Shown here: positions 45,206 to 53,789 of the stretch, one piece after another
Layout of the letters: the number at the start of each line of letters is the position of its first letter
How positions within the stretch are numbered: the first letter of the stretch is position 1
Origin: Paracoccaceae bacterium
Lineage (GTDB): Bacteria; Pseudomonadota; Alphaproteobacteria; Rhodobacterales; Rhodobacteraceae
DNA: 64,000 bases
Direction: 5' to 3'
Assembly: GCA_027489375.1 (NCBI GenBank)
Contig: JAIXZW010000007.1
Location: 1 to 64,000 of the forward strand
The notes under the pieces: model-generated
What the model saw: only the letters and a program-made list of their open reading frames with translations
What the model was told of the DNA's origin: nothing
Database searches by the model: none
Program-made: the position numbers and the translations under genes

Positions 45206-48200
45206 ATGAAACCAAGTTTCGCCCTGAATTTTACCGATGACAGCGTTTCGCTCCTGCACAGGACAAAGCGCGGTTGGCTCGAGGTCGGGCGAACCGCCTA
45301 CGACACGCCCGACCTGCCCGAAGCGCTCGGCTACATGCGGTCGACGGCGCTTGGATTGTCGCCTCAGGGTGTTGCGACGAAACTGGTCATCCCGCCCTCG
45401 CAGGTCCGCTATTTCCGCATCTTCGCCCCCGGCCCGACCGAGGCGGCGCGCCGCGCCCAGATCGCCACGGCGCTTGAAGGACGCACCCCCTATGGGCCGG
45501 ACGAGCTTGCCTTCGACTGGTCGGGTCATGGCGACGAAGTCACTGTTGCCGTCGTTGCCCGCGAAACTTTGGCCGAGGCCGAGGCTTTCGCAAACGAACA
45601 CCGGTTCGCGCCGGTCTCCTTCGTCACGCAACCGCCTGCGGATAGCGCCGAAGGAACCTTCGCGGGCGAACCTTGGTTCGGCGTGACAGAGCATGCGTCC
45701 CGCGTGCTGTCAGGGGCCGAAACCGTGGAACGCGATGACGAAGCCATCACCGTCCTGTCCCGCGCCCTGCCCTCGGGGCGCAGTGCCGCCCCCGCCGAAC
45801 CCGACCCGCGTGAGCCGGAACCCGCCCCTCCCGAGCCCGAACCCGAGCCGGAACCCCTGCCCGAACCGGAGCCGGAAACCGAGCCGGAAACCGAGCCGGA
45901 CCCCGAACCCGCGCCCGTCACGGAACCCGATCCGGCACCCGCGCCGGAACCGCTTCCCGTGCCTGAACCCCTGCCGGCAACGGTGCCCGCCCCCGCGCCC
46001 GAACTGCCGGAACCCGAACCGCTCGGCGTGCCGCAACCCGATGTCGCGCCCGAACCCGCCGATCCCGACCCGATGCCCGCCCCTTCGGAAATGCCGGCCT
46101 TCGATCCCATCGACGTGCCCGACACGATGGGCGCGGCATCCCGTACCGCGGACGAGGCACCGGCCCCAACCGAGGCAGAACCCATCACGGCGGAGGCCGA
46201 TGCCGACGAAGCCCCGATCGCGCTCGATGTCGAAGACGACGACCCCATCGTCGCCGCACCTTTCGCACCCGCATCGCCGCGCGACATCGCATCGGCGCAG
46301 GTGACGACCAATGCCCTCATGCCCAGCGACGATGACAAGGCCGATATCCCGGGGGGCGTGTTCGCAAGCCGCCGTTCTCCGGCGCTGGCATCGGCCACGG
46401 CTTCAGCGGCTGCGGGCATAGCCCGCCGCCTTGGTGCCGCCTCGCGCCTTGCCCTGCAGCCTGCTGCCCGCCCCGCTCCGGCCAAACCTCCGGCCAAACC
46501 TCCGGCCAAACCGCGCACGCCGCCGAAGCTCGGCTATCCCGATTTGCCGGACAGCGCCGCCCCGCAGCGCAGCACGGCGCTTGGCGGCGCGCAGCCGCCG
46601 GCAACGCCATCGGTCGGCACCACGCCCACCCTCGCCCCGCCTGCCCTCGCCGCGCCCACCCTCGCCCCGCCTGCCCTCGCCGCGCCCACCCTCGCCCCGC
46701 CTGCCCCTGCAGCGCAACTCCTTGCCGCCGAGGCCAACGCCGAGGTCCAGGCCCAGCCTTCCCCGAACGCCCCGCCAACCGCACCGCCAAAGCCCGCCCC
46801 TCCGGTGCCCCGCCCCGCCGGAGCAGGTGCCAAACCGAAATCGGCCAAACCGGCCTCCTTCGGCACGGCCCAAGGCAACGTGCGCGGCAAACCGCGTTAT
46901 CTCGGCTTCGTCCTGACCGGCATCCTGCTGGTGATGCTGGCCCTCGCCGCCGCCTTGTCCAAGATCTACGTCGCACAATCCACGGTGCCGGAACCCGCAA
47001 GCCAAAGCACGGAACTTGCTTCGGCCGACAACGCCGCGCCCGATCCGACGGTTCCCGCCGACGCCACCGACCCGAGCATTGCCGACGAGATGCTCGCCGA
47101 CGGTCAGGATGTCGAAACCGCCGACGACGGGGGCGACGACGGGGGCGCTGTCACCGCAGCCGACCTTGGCGTGACCCCCGATACCGGGACCGCGCCAACC
47201 ACTGCCGATGCCGTGCCGGCGATGCAGCCCGCAGCCACGGGCGGGGACGAGATCATCCTGTCCTCCGCCGACAGCGCGCCCGCCGCCGTCGATGCCGCAG
47301 CCCTGCCCCTGCCCGAGGCACGCGGCGACCCCGCGCCTGACGCGCCTTTGCCGCCTCCGGCATTCGGCACCGTCTACCAGTTCGACGAAGACGGCCTCGT
47401 CCGTCCAACGCCCGAGGGGATCACCACGCCCGAGGGCGTTCTTCTTGTCGCCGGAAAGCCGCCGCTCGTTCCGCCGCCGCGCCCCGCCGGTCTGGCTCCC
47501 GCCACGCCCGAAGGCGCAGCGACCGGTGCGGACCCCGCCGACCGGACCGATGCCACGCCGACGAACCCCGCCCTGATCGGCAAGCGCCCGCAGGCACGCC
47601 CCGCCGGCTTTGCCGCAGCGCCCGTTGCGGACCCCGACGCCGACCTTGCCGCGAGCCTCGTCGCGCAACCCGACAGCCGCCTTGCCACCTTGCGCCCGCA
47701 GGCCCGCCCTGCCGACCTTGCGCCCGCGCAGGACGGCACGCTTGCCCTCGTCGCTCCCGACGGCGCGATCACCCCGCTTGGCGGACTGGACCTCTCGCCC
47801 CGCCCCGTTGCCCGCCCGGATGCGATGGCGGACGCGGTCGCCGCCGCTGTCGCCGCCGCCGCAAGCGCGCCCATCCCCGATGCGCCGCTCGTCGATGACG
47901 GCAACGTCACCCCCGAAACCGAACAGGAACCCGAAATCGCCTCTGCCGCGCCGTCGATCCCGACCAAGGCGAATGTCGCCAAGGAAGCGACGGTCAGGAA
48001 CGCGCTGAACCTCGGCAAGATCAATCTCATCGGTGTCTACGGAACCCAATCGAACCGCTACGCGCTGGTCCGTCAGCCAAACGGACGCATCGTGAAGGTC
48101 AGCGCCGGAGACCGCCTCGACGGGGGTCGCGTCGCCGCCGTCACCGCCACCGAACTTCGCTACGAAAAGCGCGGGCAAATGCTCGTGCTTTCCATGCCGC

Positions 48201-48208
48201 GCGGCTGA
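45206..48208 (+). CDS. Large protein: GspL/PilM-like N-domain, Pro/Glu-rich linker, one TM helix, PilP/GspC-like C-domain
   Basis: The protein has 1000 residues. Residues 1-145 look like the actin-type cytoplasmic domain of GspL/PilM (SFALNFTDDSVSLLHR, KLVIPPSQVRYFRIFAPG, GRTPYGPDELAFDW, VAVVARETLAEAEAFAN). Residues 185-560 are low-complexity linker with EPEPEP runs, PAKP repeats and three TLAPPALAAP units. One helix lies at about 566-589 (LGFVLTGILLVMLALAAALSKI). A second acidic/proline linker follows. About 925-1000 (KINLIGVYGTQSNRYALVRQPNGRIVKVSAGDRLDGGRV) resembles the PilP/GspC homology domain. I infer an inner-membrane protein spanning the periplasm. No other pilus or type II secretion gene is nearby. 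Confidence 0.75.
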   Translation: MKPSFALNFTDDSVSLLHRTKRGWLEVGRTAYDTPDLPEALGYMRSTALGLSPQGVATKLVIPPSQVRYFRIFAPGPTEAARRAQIATALEGRTPYGPDELAFDWSGHGDEVTVAVVARETLAEAEAFANEHRFAPVSFVTQPPADSAEGTFAGEPWFGVTEHASRVLSGAETVERDDEAITVLSRALPSGRSAAPAEPDPREPEPAPPEPEPEPEPLPEPEPETEPETEPDPEPAPVTEPDPAPAPEPLPVPEPLPATVPAPAPELPEPEPLGVPQPDVAPEPADPDPMPAPSEMPAFDPIDVPDTMGAASRTADEAPAPTEAEPITAEADADEAPIALDVEDDDPIVAAPFAPASPRDIASAQVTTNALMPSDDDKADIPGGVFASRRSPALASATASAAAGIARRLGAASRLALQPAARPAPAKPPAKPPAKPRTPPKLGYPDLPDSAAPQRSTALGGAQPPATPSVGTTPTLAPPALAAPTLAPPALAAPTLAPPAPAAQLLAAEANAEVQAQPSPNAPPTAPPKPAPPVPRPAGAGAKPKSAKPASFGTAQGNVRGKPRYLGFVLTGILLVMLALAAALSKIYVAQSTVPEPASQSTELASADNAAPDPTVPADATDPSIADEMLADGQDVETADDGGDDGGAVTAADLGVTPDTGTAPTTADAVPAMQPAATGGDEIILSSADSAPAAVDAAALPLPEARGDPAPDAPLPPPAFGTVYQFDEDGLVRPTPEGITTPEGVLLVAGKPPLVPPPRPAGLAPATPEGAATGADPADRTDATPTNPALIGKRPQARPAGFAAAPVADPDADLAASLVAQPDSRLATLRPQARPADLAPAQDGTLALVAPDGAITPLGGLDLSPRPVARPDAMADAVAAAVAAAASAPIPDAPLVDDGNVTPETEQEPEIASAAPSIPTKANVAKEATVRNALNLGKINLIGVYGTQSNRYALVRQPNGRIVKVSAGDRLDGGRVAAVTATELRYEKRGQMLVLSMPRG
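46475..46713 (+). repeat. In-frame tandem repeats in the linker
   Basis: A 12-bp unit CCTCCGGCCAAA repeats about three times (46475-46510; PAKP). A 30-bp unit encoding TLAPPALAAP repeats three times (46624-46713), the first two copies identical. Both keep frame, so length can change without loss of the protein. Confidence 0.85.
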
Positions 48209-48273
48209 CCCCTCCGCCCCGCCAGTCGGGGCGCAACGACAAGACGGACCCGTGAACGGGCAGACAGGACCCA

Positions 48274-50226
48274 ATGGAAGGCATACTGCTCCAAGCCAGC
48301 ATGTATCTGGGCGCAGCCGTGCTCATCGTTCCGCTTGCGGTGCGGCTCGGCCTCGGCTCGGTGCTGGGCTATCTGGCGGCGGGCATCCTCGTCGGCCCCA
48401 TCCTCGGCGTCGCGGGGACCGAAACGAAGGACCTCCAGCATTTCGCCGAATTCGGCGTCGTGCTCATGCTCTTCCTCATCGGGCTCGAGCTTGAACCCAA
48501 GACCCTGTGGGACATGCGCCACAAGCTGATCGGCCTCGGCGGCGCGCAGGTGCTGCTGACCACGCTCGCCATCGCCGCGGCGCTCATGCTGCTCGGCCTC
48601 GTCTGGCAGGTGGCGCTGACGCTCGGCCTCGTGATGTCGCTCTCCTCGACCGCCATCGTGCTGCAAACCCTGACCGAAAAGAACCTGATGCGCACCGCGG
48701 GTGGGCGCTCGTCCTTTTCCGTCCTGCTCACGCAGGATATCGCGGTCGTGCCGATGCTCGCCTTCATGCCGCTGCTGGCGCTTCCGGCCATCACCACCCA
48801 CGGCCCCATCGCGCAGCAATTCGGCATCTCGAACGCCACCGATGCCGCCGCCACCCCGCAGAACGCCGCCGAACCGCTGCTGACGCTGGTTGACCAACTG
48901 CCCAACTGGGCCGCCACCGCCCTCACCCTCGCCATCGTCGCGGCGATCGTGCTCGTCGGCCATTTCCTGACGCGGCCCATCTTCCGCTTCGTCCACGCCT
49001 CGCGCCTGCCCGAGATGTCGACCTTCATCTCGCTGCTCATCGTCTTCGGCATCGCCTTCTCGATGATGCTGGTGGGCCTTTCGCCCGCGCTCGGCACCTT
49101 CGTTGCGGGCGTCGTCCTCGCCAACTCCGAATTCCGCCACCAGATCGAGGCGGACATCAAACCCTTCAAGGGTCTGCTCCTCGGCCTTTTCTTCATGACC
49201 GTGGGCATCGGGATCGACACCCACACGCTCTTCACCGAACCCGCCACCGTGCTCGGCCTCACCCTCGGCCTGATCGCGCTCAAGGCGCTCGTCCTTTTTG
49301 GCCTCTCCTTCGCCTTCCAACTGCGCGGTCAGGACCGGCTGCTCTTCACCCTCGGCCTCGCACAGGCGGGCGAGTTCGGCTTCGTCCTCGTCTCCTTCGC
49401 CCGCCAGCAGGGCATCCTCTCGGCCAACAGGGGCGAGGTGGCACTCCTCGTCATCTCGCTCTCCATGCTGCTGACGCCGCTCCTCTTCCTCGGCTTCGAC
49501 CACCTCGCGCAACGCCTCCGCGCCCGCACCCCCGAACGCGAACCCGACGAGATCGACGAAAAGGGCCGCGTCATCATCGCAGGCATCGGCCGCTTCGGTC
49601 AGGTGGTGAACCGCCTCGTCCGCATGTCGGGCCTTTCGACCGTGGTGCTCGACGCCGATGCCGCCACCATCGAAACCATGCGCCGCTTCGGGGTAAAGGG
49701 CTTCTTCGGCGACCCCACGCGCCCCGAACTCCTCGAAGCCGCCGGATTGGCCGAGGCGTCCGTCCTCGTCGTCGCCGTGGACGATCCCGCCAACGCGATC
49801 AAGATCGTCCGCTTCGCCCGCAGCCAGCGCCCCGACCTGCACATCGTCGCCCGCGCCCGCGACCGCGTCCATGTCTACGAACTCTATCAGGCGGGTGCGA
49901 CCGACATCGTGCGCGAAACCTTCGACAGCAGCATCCGCGCCGGTCGCTACGTCCTTGAAAACATGGGATTTACGGAATACGAGGCCGCCAAGCTTTCGCA
50001 AACCTATTTCAAGGTGGACCGCGCCGCGATGCGCGATCTGGCCGAGGTATGGGTGCCCGGCCAGCCCGTCCATCTCAACGACGCCTATGTCGAACGCGCC
50101 AAGCAGCTTGACCGCGATCTCGAAACCGCGCTGATCGACGAACTCTACGACGTCAAACCGATGGAGGCCGATACCTCCACCGATCTTGACAGAAGCGAGC
50201 CTGACGCCCCGCCCTCAAGCGCCTGA
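48274..50226 (+). CDS. Kef-type potassium/proton antiporter (CPA2) with TrkA-N domain
   Basis: This 650-residue CPA2 protein has about 12-13 membrane helices (1-405) including [22 protein letters not shown] and the ion-site region [19 protein letters not shown] cytoplasmic Rossmann RCK_N domain begins near residue 430 ([20 protein letters not shown]). It resembles KefB/KefC, which release K+ on electrophile stress, but no KefF/KefG partner is adjacent. Its 3' end overlaps the convergent cobT by 12 bases. A hairpin (48215-48233) separates it from the preceding gene. Confidence 0.92.
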   Translation: MEGILLQASMYLGAAVLIVPLAVRLGLGSVLGYLAAGILVGPILGVAGTETKDLQHFAEFGVVLMLFLIGLELEPKTLWDMRHKLIGLGGAQVLLTTLAIAAALMLLGLVWQVALTLGLVMSLSSTAIVLQTLTEKNLMRTAGGRSSFSVLLTQDIAVVPMLAFMPLLALPAITTHGPIAQQFGISNATDAAATPQNAAEPLLTLVDQLPNWAATALTLAIVAAIVLVGHFLTRPIFRFVHASRLPEMSTFISLLIVFGIAFSMMLVGLSPALGTFVAGVVLANSEFRHQIEADIKPFKGLLLGLFFMTVGIGIDTHTLFTEPATVLGLTLGLIALKALVLFGLSFAFQLRGQDRLLFTLGLAQAGEFGFVLVSFARQQGILSANRGEVALLVISLSMLLTPLLFLGFDHLAQRLRARTPEREPDEIDEKGRVIIAGIGRFGQVVNRLVRMSGLSTVVLDADAATIETMRRFGVKGFFGDPTRPELLEAAGLAEASVLVVAVDDPANAIKIVRFARSQRPDLHIVARARDRVHVYELYQAGATDIVRETFDSSIRAGRYVLENMGFTEYEAAKLSQTYFKVDRAAMRDLAEVWVPGQPVHLNDAYVERAKQLDRDLETALIDELYDVKPMEADTSTDLDRSEPDAPPSSA

Positions 50227-51231
50227 AACGCCCGCCTCGGCAAAGGTCGCCATGTCCGAATGGCAGGCCAGCGCCGCCTTGACCACGCCGATGGCCAGCG
50301 CCGCCCCCGACCCTTCGCCCAGACGCAGGCCAAGGTTCAACAGCGGCTCCTTGCCAAGCGCCGCCAACAGCTTGCCATGCGCGCCCTCGGCGCTCACATG
50401 CCCCGCGATGCAATGGTCAAGGGTGCCTGCCACCGCCCTCTCCAGCACCGCCGCCGAGGCCGTGCAGATGAACCCGTCGAGGATGACCGGAATCCGCAGC
50501 GCCCGCGCCCGCGCAATCGCCCCCGCCATCGCGGCAAGCTCGCGCCCGCCAAGGCAACGCAGCACCTCCAGCGCATCGCCAAGCTGCGCCTTGTGCAGTG
50601 CCAGCCCTGCATCCACGGCCCGCGCCTTGCGTGCCAGCCCCGCATCGTCCACGCCCGTGCCACGCCCGACCCAATCGGCCCCCGCGGCGCCGAACAGCGC
50701 CGCCGCCAGCGCCGCCGCAGGGGTGGTGTTGCCGATCCCCATCTCGCCCACGACCAGCAGGTCCGCGCCCGCATCCACCGCATTCCAGCCCGTCGCCAGC
50801 GCCGCCACGACCTCGGCCTCGCTCATCGCCGCCCCTTGGGTGAAATCCACCGTGGGGCGGTCCAGCTCCAGCTCATGCACCGACATCGCGGCGCCAAAGG
50901 TCTTGGAAAGCTGGTTGATCGCCGCCCCGCCCGCGCGGAAGTTGCCGACCATCTGCACCGTCACCTCCGCCGGAAAGGCCGAAACCCCCTGCGCCACCAC
51001 CCCGTGATTGCCCGCAAAGACGATCACTTGCGGCGCGGTGCAGCGCGGACGGTCCGTCCCCTGCCAGCCCGCCACCCAGATCGCCAGTCCCTCCAGCCGC
51101 CCCAACGCCCCCGGCGGCTTCGTCAACTGCCCGTTCCGCGCCTCGGCCCCCGCAACCGCCGCCGCATCGGCAGCGGGCATCGCGGCAAGCAGGCCACGGA
51201 ATTCGGAAAGCGAGGAAAATGGGGCGGTCAT
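50215..51231 (-). CDS. cobT: Nicotinate-nucleotide-dimethylbenzimidazole phosphoribosyltransferase
   Basis: This 338-residue enzyme makes alpha-ribazole phosphate, the lower ligand precursor of cobalamin. Motifs are [49 protein letters not shown] and the catalytic glutamate region [12 protein letters not shown]. The gene is called cobU in Pseudomonas nomenclature. It is divergent from cobS across 81 bases. MTAPF at 51231 was chosen; an in-frame ATG five codons earlier is also possible. Confidence 0.95.
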   Translation of the reverse strand: MTAPFSSLSEFRGLLAAMPAADAAAVAGAEARNGQLTKPPGALGRLEGLAIWVAGWQGTDRPRCTAPQVIVFAGNHGVVAQGVSAFPAEVTVQMVGNFRAGGAAINQLSKTFGAAMSVHELELDRPTVDFTQGAAMSEAEVVAALATGWNAVDAGADLLVVGEMGIGNTTPAAALAAALFGAAGADWVGRGTGVDDAGLARKARAVDAGLALHKAQLGDALEVLRCLGGRELAAMAGAIARARALRIPVILDGFICTASAAVLERAVAGTLDHCIAGHVSAEGAHGKLLAALGKEPLLNLGLRLGEGSGAALAIGVVKAALACHSDMATFAEAGVSGA

Positions 51232-51312
51232 GTCATTCTCTTTCATTGAAGCTTGCGCCCCGCTTGGCTACCCAAGACAGGCCGAAAGGGCCAGCCGGTA
51301 AAGGACACATCC

Positions 51313-52080
51313 GTGCGATTGAGCGACACAGACCCCGCCCGCCTTGCACTGCAGGACCTCGTCTCCGCCTTCGGCCTGCTCACCCGCCTGCCCGTGCCGC
51401 AGGGATGGCCGATGCGCGGTGCGGCCTCGGCATGGTGCTGGCCCGTCGTCGGCCTTGCCGTGGCGCTGATCGCCGCCGCCACCGGCTCCTTCGCCCTCGC
51501 CCTCGGCATGCCCGCAGGGGTCGCCGCCGCCGTCACCCTCGCCACCTCGGCCTTCGTCACAGGGGCGATGCACGAAGACGGGCTTGCCGATACCACGGAC
51601 GGCCTCTTCGGCGGCTGGACCCGCGAACGCCGGCTCGAGATCATGAAAGACAGCGCCATCGGCTCCTACGGCACCCTCGCGCTTCTCTTCACCTCGCTCG
51701 CCCGCTGGTCGGCGCTGACCGCCCTCATGGCCACCGGCGCGCATTGGGCCGCCCTCGTCGCCGCCGCCGCCATCGGACGCGCCGCGATGGCCGTCACCAT
51801 GTCCGCCTTGCCCAACGCCCGCGACACCGGCCTGTCGAAATCCGCAGGCCGCCCCGATGCCGGCCTTGCCGCCATCGCCTGCGCCATCGCGGCCCTCATC
51901 GCGCTGATGACCACGGGTGCGGCCACCCTCGCCATCCTCCCCCTCGCCGCACTCGCCGCACTCGCCGTGGCGCTGCTCGCCCGCGCGCGCATCGGCGGAC
52001 AGACGGGCGACATCCTCGGCGCAACCCAGTTTCTCGCCGAAACCACGGCGCTGGCCACCGCCGCCGCCCTCCTCGCCTGA
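51313..52080 (+). CDS. cobS: Cobalamin synthase (adenosylcobinamide-GDP ribazoletransferase)
   Basis: CobS joins adenosylcobinamide-GDP to alpha-ribazole at the inner membrane. The 255 residues carry several membrane segments, the signature MHEDGLADTTDGLFGGWTRERRLEIMKDSAIGSYG and the late GQTGDILGATQF metal-binding motif. GTG 51313 with AAAGGA eight bases upstream is preferred over earlier in-frame codons that lack similarity. It pairs with cobT in the last steps of B12 assembly. Confidence 0.93.
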   Translation: MRLSDTDPARLALQDLVSAFGLLTRLPVPQGWPMRGAASAWCWPVVGLAVALIAAATGSFALALGMPAGVAAAVTLATSAFVTGAMHEDGLADTTDGLFGGWTRERRLEIMKDSAIGSYGTLALLFTSLARWSALTALMATGAHWAALVAAAAIGRAAMAVTMSALPNARDTGLSKSAGRPDAGLAAIACAIAALIALMTTGAATLAILPLAALAALAVALLARARIGGQTGDILGATQFLAETTALATAAALLA

Positions 52081-52099
52081 AGTCACGCCCCGCCCCCCT

Positions 52100-52168
52100 G
52101 CTTCATCTGTTCCCAAATATCCTCGGGGGGTGAGGCGCGAAGCGCCGAGGGGGGCAGACAGCCCCCCT
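52100..52168 (+). repeat. Palindromic repeat locus I (single)
   Basis: The core CAAATATCCTCGGGGGG (52114-52130) is followed by GGCGC-GAA-GCGCC and the hairpin GGGGGGC-AGACA-GCCCCCC, then TT. It lies between the convergent cobS and carD genes and shows the full three-part layout of the family. Confidence 0.88.
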
Positions 52169-52186
52169 TACGCGGCCAAAGACAAA

Positions 52187-52216
52187 GCAAAAGGCCGCAA
52201 GGTTTCCCCTGCGGCC
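52187..52216 (-). terminator. Intrinsic terminator of carD
   Basis: On the minus strand GGCCGCA and TGCGGCC form a stem around GGGGAAACCT, followed by TTTTGCTTTG. It starts about 25 bases past the carD stop. Confidence 0.8.
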
Positions 52217-52241
52217 CCAGCCGATCCGATCTGCGCAAACC

Positions 52242-52751
52242 TCAGGCCGCGCGGCCCGTCAGCACCGAGCCGACCGTCTTCTGCGCGCCCGCCTCGTCCA
52301 CGCCCGACACGGCGGCGACTTCGCGGGTCAGACGCTCCAGCGCCGCTTCGTAAAGCTGACGCTCCGAATAGCTCTGCTCGCGCTGGTCGTCGGTGCGGTG
52401 CAGGTCGCGCACCACCTCGGCAATCGACAACAGGTCGCCCGAGTTGATCTTCTGCTCGTATTCCTGCGCGCGGCGCGACCACATCGCCCGCTTCACCCGC
52501 GCCTTGCCCTTGAGCGTATCGAGCGCCTTCGTCACCACATCCGGCGACGACAACTGGCGCATCCCGATCTCGGTCGCCTTGTGCGTCGGCACGCGAAGAG
52601 TCATCTTGTCCTTCTCGAACGAGATCACGAACAGTTCGAGATGCAGACCCGCAATCTCCTGCTCTTCGATCGAGATGATCTTGCCCACGCCATGCGCAGG
52701 GTAAACGACGAACTCGTTCGGACGAAAATCAGGCTTCTTCGACTTGGTCAT
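52242..52751 (-). CDS. carD: CarD-family transcriptional regulator
   Basis: This 169-residue CarD/CdnL-type protein has an N-terminal RNA-polymerase-interacting Tudor-like domain (FVVYPAHGVGKIISIEEQEIAG, ISFEKDKMTLRVPTHKATEIGMR; about residues 12-70) and a helical C-terminal DNA-binding domain (KARVKRAMWSRRAQEYEQKINSGDL). Such proteins stabilise open promoter complexes, notably at rRNA promoters, and in Rhodobacter affect many genes. It has a long 5' leader of about 150 bases. Confidence 0.94.
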   Translation of the reverse strand: MTKSKKPDFRPNEFVVYPAHGVGKIISIEEQEIAGLHLELFVISFEKDKMTLRVPTHKATEIGMRQLSSPDVVTKALDTLKGKARVKRAMWSRRAQEYEQKINSGDLLSIAEVVRDLHRTDDQREQSYSERQLYEAALERLTREVAAVSGVDEAGAQKTVGSVLTGRAA

Positions 52752-53070
52752 TCAACGTTCCCTCAGGGGACCCCCGCTCCGGCGACAACAAAACCGACCG
52801 GACCCTTACGAACCCCGGCGAAACGATCAGATTGTCACAAGAAGAACCCACTCAGGCGAGCAGCGCTGAGACGGGCATCAGGCTTCCGTGCTTAGTTTGT
52901 GCAAGCTGTATACCACGAAAACGCCGTGATTCCAACTGCGGTGAAAGGCGCGAACCTCTCACGTTGCCTTGATTTTATGCAGTTATCCACAGCCATGTCA
53001 CAAACGCATGACAGCCATGCCGAATCACCGGCACATCTTTACCACGGACGTTAACCAAGCAGGCGCGGGT
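52752..53070. other. carD-fdxA intergenic region (319 bases)
   Basis: It holds the carD promoter (52907-52935), a consensus DnaA box TTATCCACA (52983-52991) and sequence with no coding pattern. The stretch after fdxA shows no clear terminator. Confidence 0.6.
52907..52935 (-). promoter_or_regulatory. Candidate promoter of carD
   Basis: On the minus strand TTGGAA (52935-52930), a 17-base spacer and TATACA (52912-52907) form a good sigma-70-type promoter. Transcription would begin near 52900, leaving an untranslated leader of about 150 bases before carD. Confidence 0.6.
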
Positions 53071-53409
53071 TCAGTTCCCTTCGCCCGGCGCTTCCGAGAA
53101 GTATTTCGCAAGCTTGCCCGTCTCGCCATCGCGGGCTTCCGCATCGGGCAGCATGTCCTTCTTGACCGTGATCACCGGCCACATTTCCGAATACTTGCGG
53201 TTAAAGGCGACCCATTCGTCCATATCCGGCTCGGTATCGGGGCGGATCGCATCGGCAGGGCATTCCGGTTCGCACACACCGCAGTCGATGCATTCATCCG
53301 GATGGATGACCAGCATGTTCTCGCCCTCGTAGAAGCAGTCCACCGGACAGACTTCGACACAGTCAGTGTATTTGCAGGCGATGCAATTGTCGGTCACCAC
53401 ATAGGTCAC
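53071..53409 (-). CDS. fdxA: 7Fe ferredoxin FdxA
   Basis: This 112-residue seven-iron ferredoxin has Cys9, Cys17 and Cys50 placed for a [3Fe-4S] cluster and Cys21, Cys40, Cys43 and Cys46 for a [4Fe-4S] cluster ([29 protein letters not shown]). A long C-terminal tail follows, as in Azotobacter FdI. It carries low-potential electrons in the cytoplasm. GTG 53409 has AAGGAG seven bases upstream. It follows the S4 protein gene in a minus-strand run. Confidence 0.95.
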   Translation of the reverse strand: MTYVVTDNCIACKYTDCVEVCPVDCFYEGENMLVIHPDECIDCGVCEPECPADAIRPDTEPDMDEWVAFNRKYSEMWPVITVKKDMLPDAEARDGETGKLAKYFSEAPGEGN

Positions 53410-53458
53410 GGGGCGTCTCCTTCGAATATCGCGGCACTGACTAAGCCGCTTTCGCGGA

Positions 53459-53788
53459 TCATTCAAGCGGCCCCGTGGCCGGATCGTCCTTCGGGGCGTC
53501 AAGATCGTCGTAAAGTGTCTGCGCCTCGCCGGCCGGCCCGCGCCGGTAGCCCAGCGCCGTGACCCGCACCACGCGGATGCGGTTGCCTTGCGCAAAGGTC
53601 AGCACATCCCCCGCCGCCACCCCATGTCCGGGTTTTCGCGTGGGCTGGCCGTTGATGCGCAGATGCCCGCTTGTCGCAAGCTCGGCGGCAAGGGCGCGGG
53701 TCTTGAAGAACCGCGCCTGCCAAAGCCATTTGTCCACCCTGAGGGTGGGTCGCTGGTCTGCACTTGGCCTTGCAGACGGTCCGGCCAA
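53459..53788 (-). CDS. S4-domain RNA-binding protein (Hsp15-like)
   Basis: This 109-residue protein has a single S4 domain ([51 protein letters not shown], about residues 15-66) like the ribosome-rescue factor Hsp15. It probably binds structured rRNA, perhaps on stalled 50S subunits. The TTG start at 53788 lies one base after the helicase stop codon, with CGGAG five bases upstream inside the helicase gene. A GTG at VDKWLWQ is the alternative. Confidence 0.87.
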   Translation of the reverse strand: MAGPSARPSADQRPTLRVDKWLWQARFFKTRALAAELATSGHLRINGQPTRKPGHGVAAGDVLTFAQGNRIRVVRVTALGYRRGPAGEAQTLYDDLDAPKDDPATGPLE

Positions 53789-53789
53789 A

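Noticed and set aside
51232..51312. Cobalamin riboswitch between cobT and cobS
   Set aside because: The gap is 81 bases, too short for the riboswitch, and lacks the conserved B12-box sequence.
52983..52991. Replication origin suggested by a DnaA box
   Set aside because: A single consensus TTATCCACA occurs without further boxes, an AT-rich unwinding region or dnaA/hemE-type neighbours. One copy is expected by chance or as a regulatory box.
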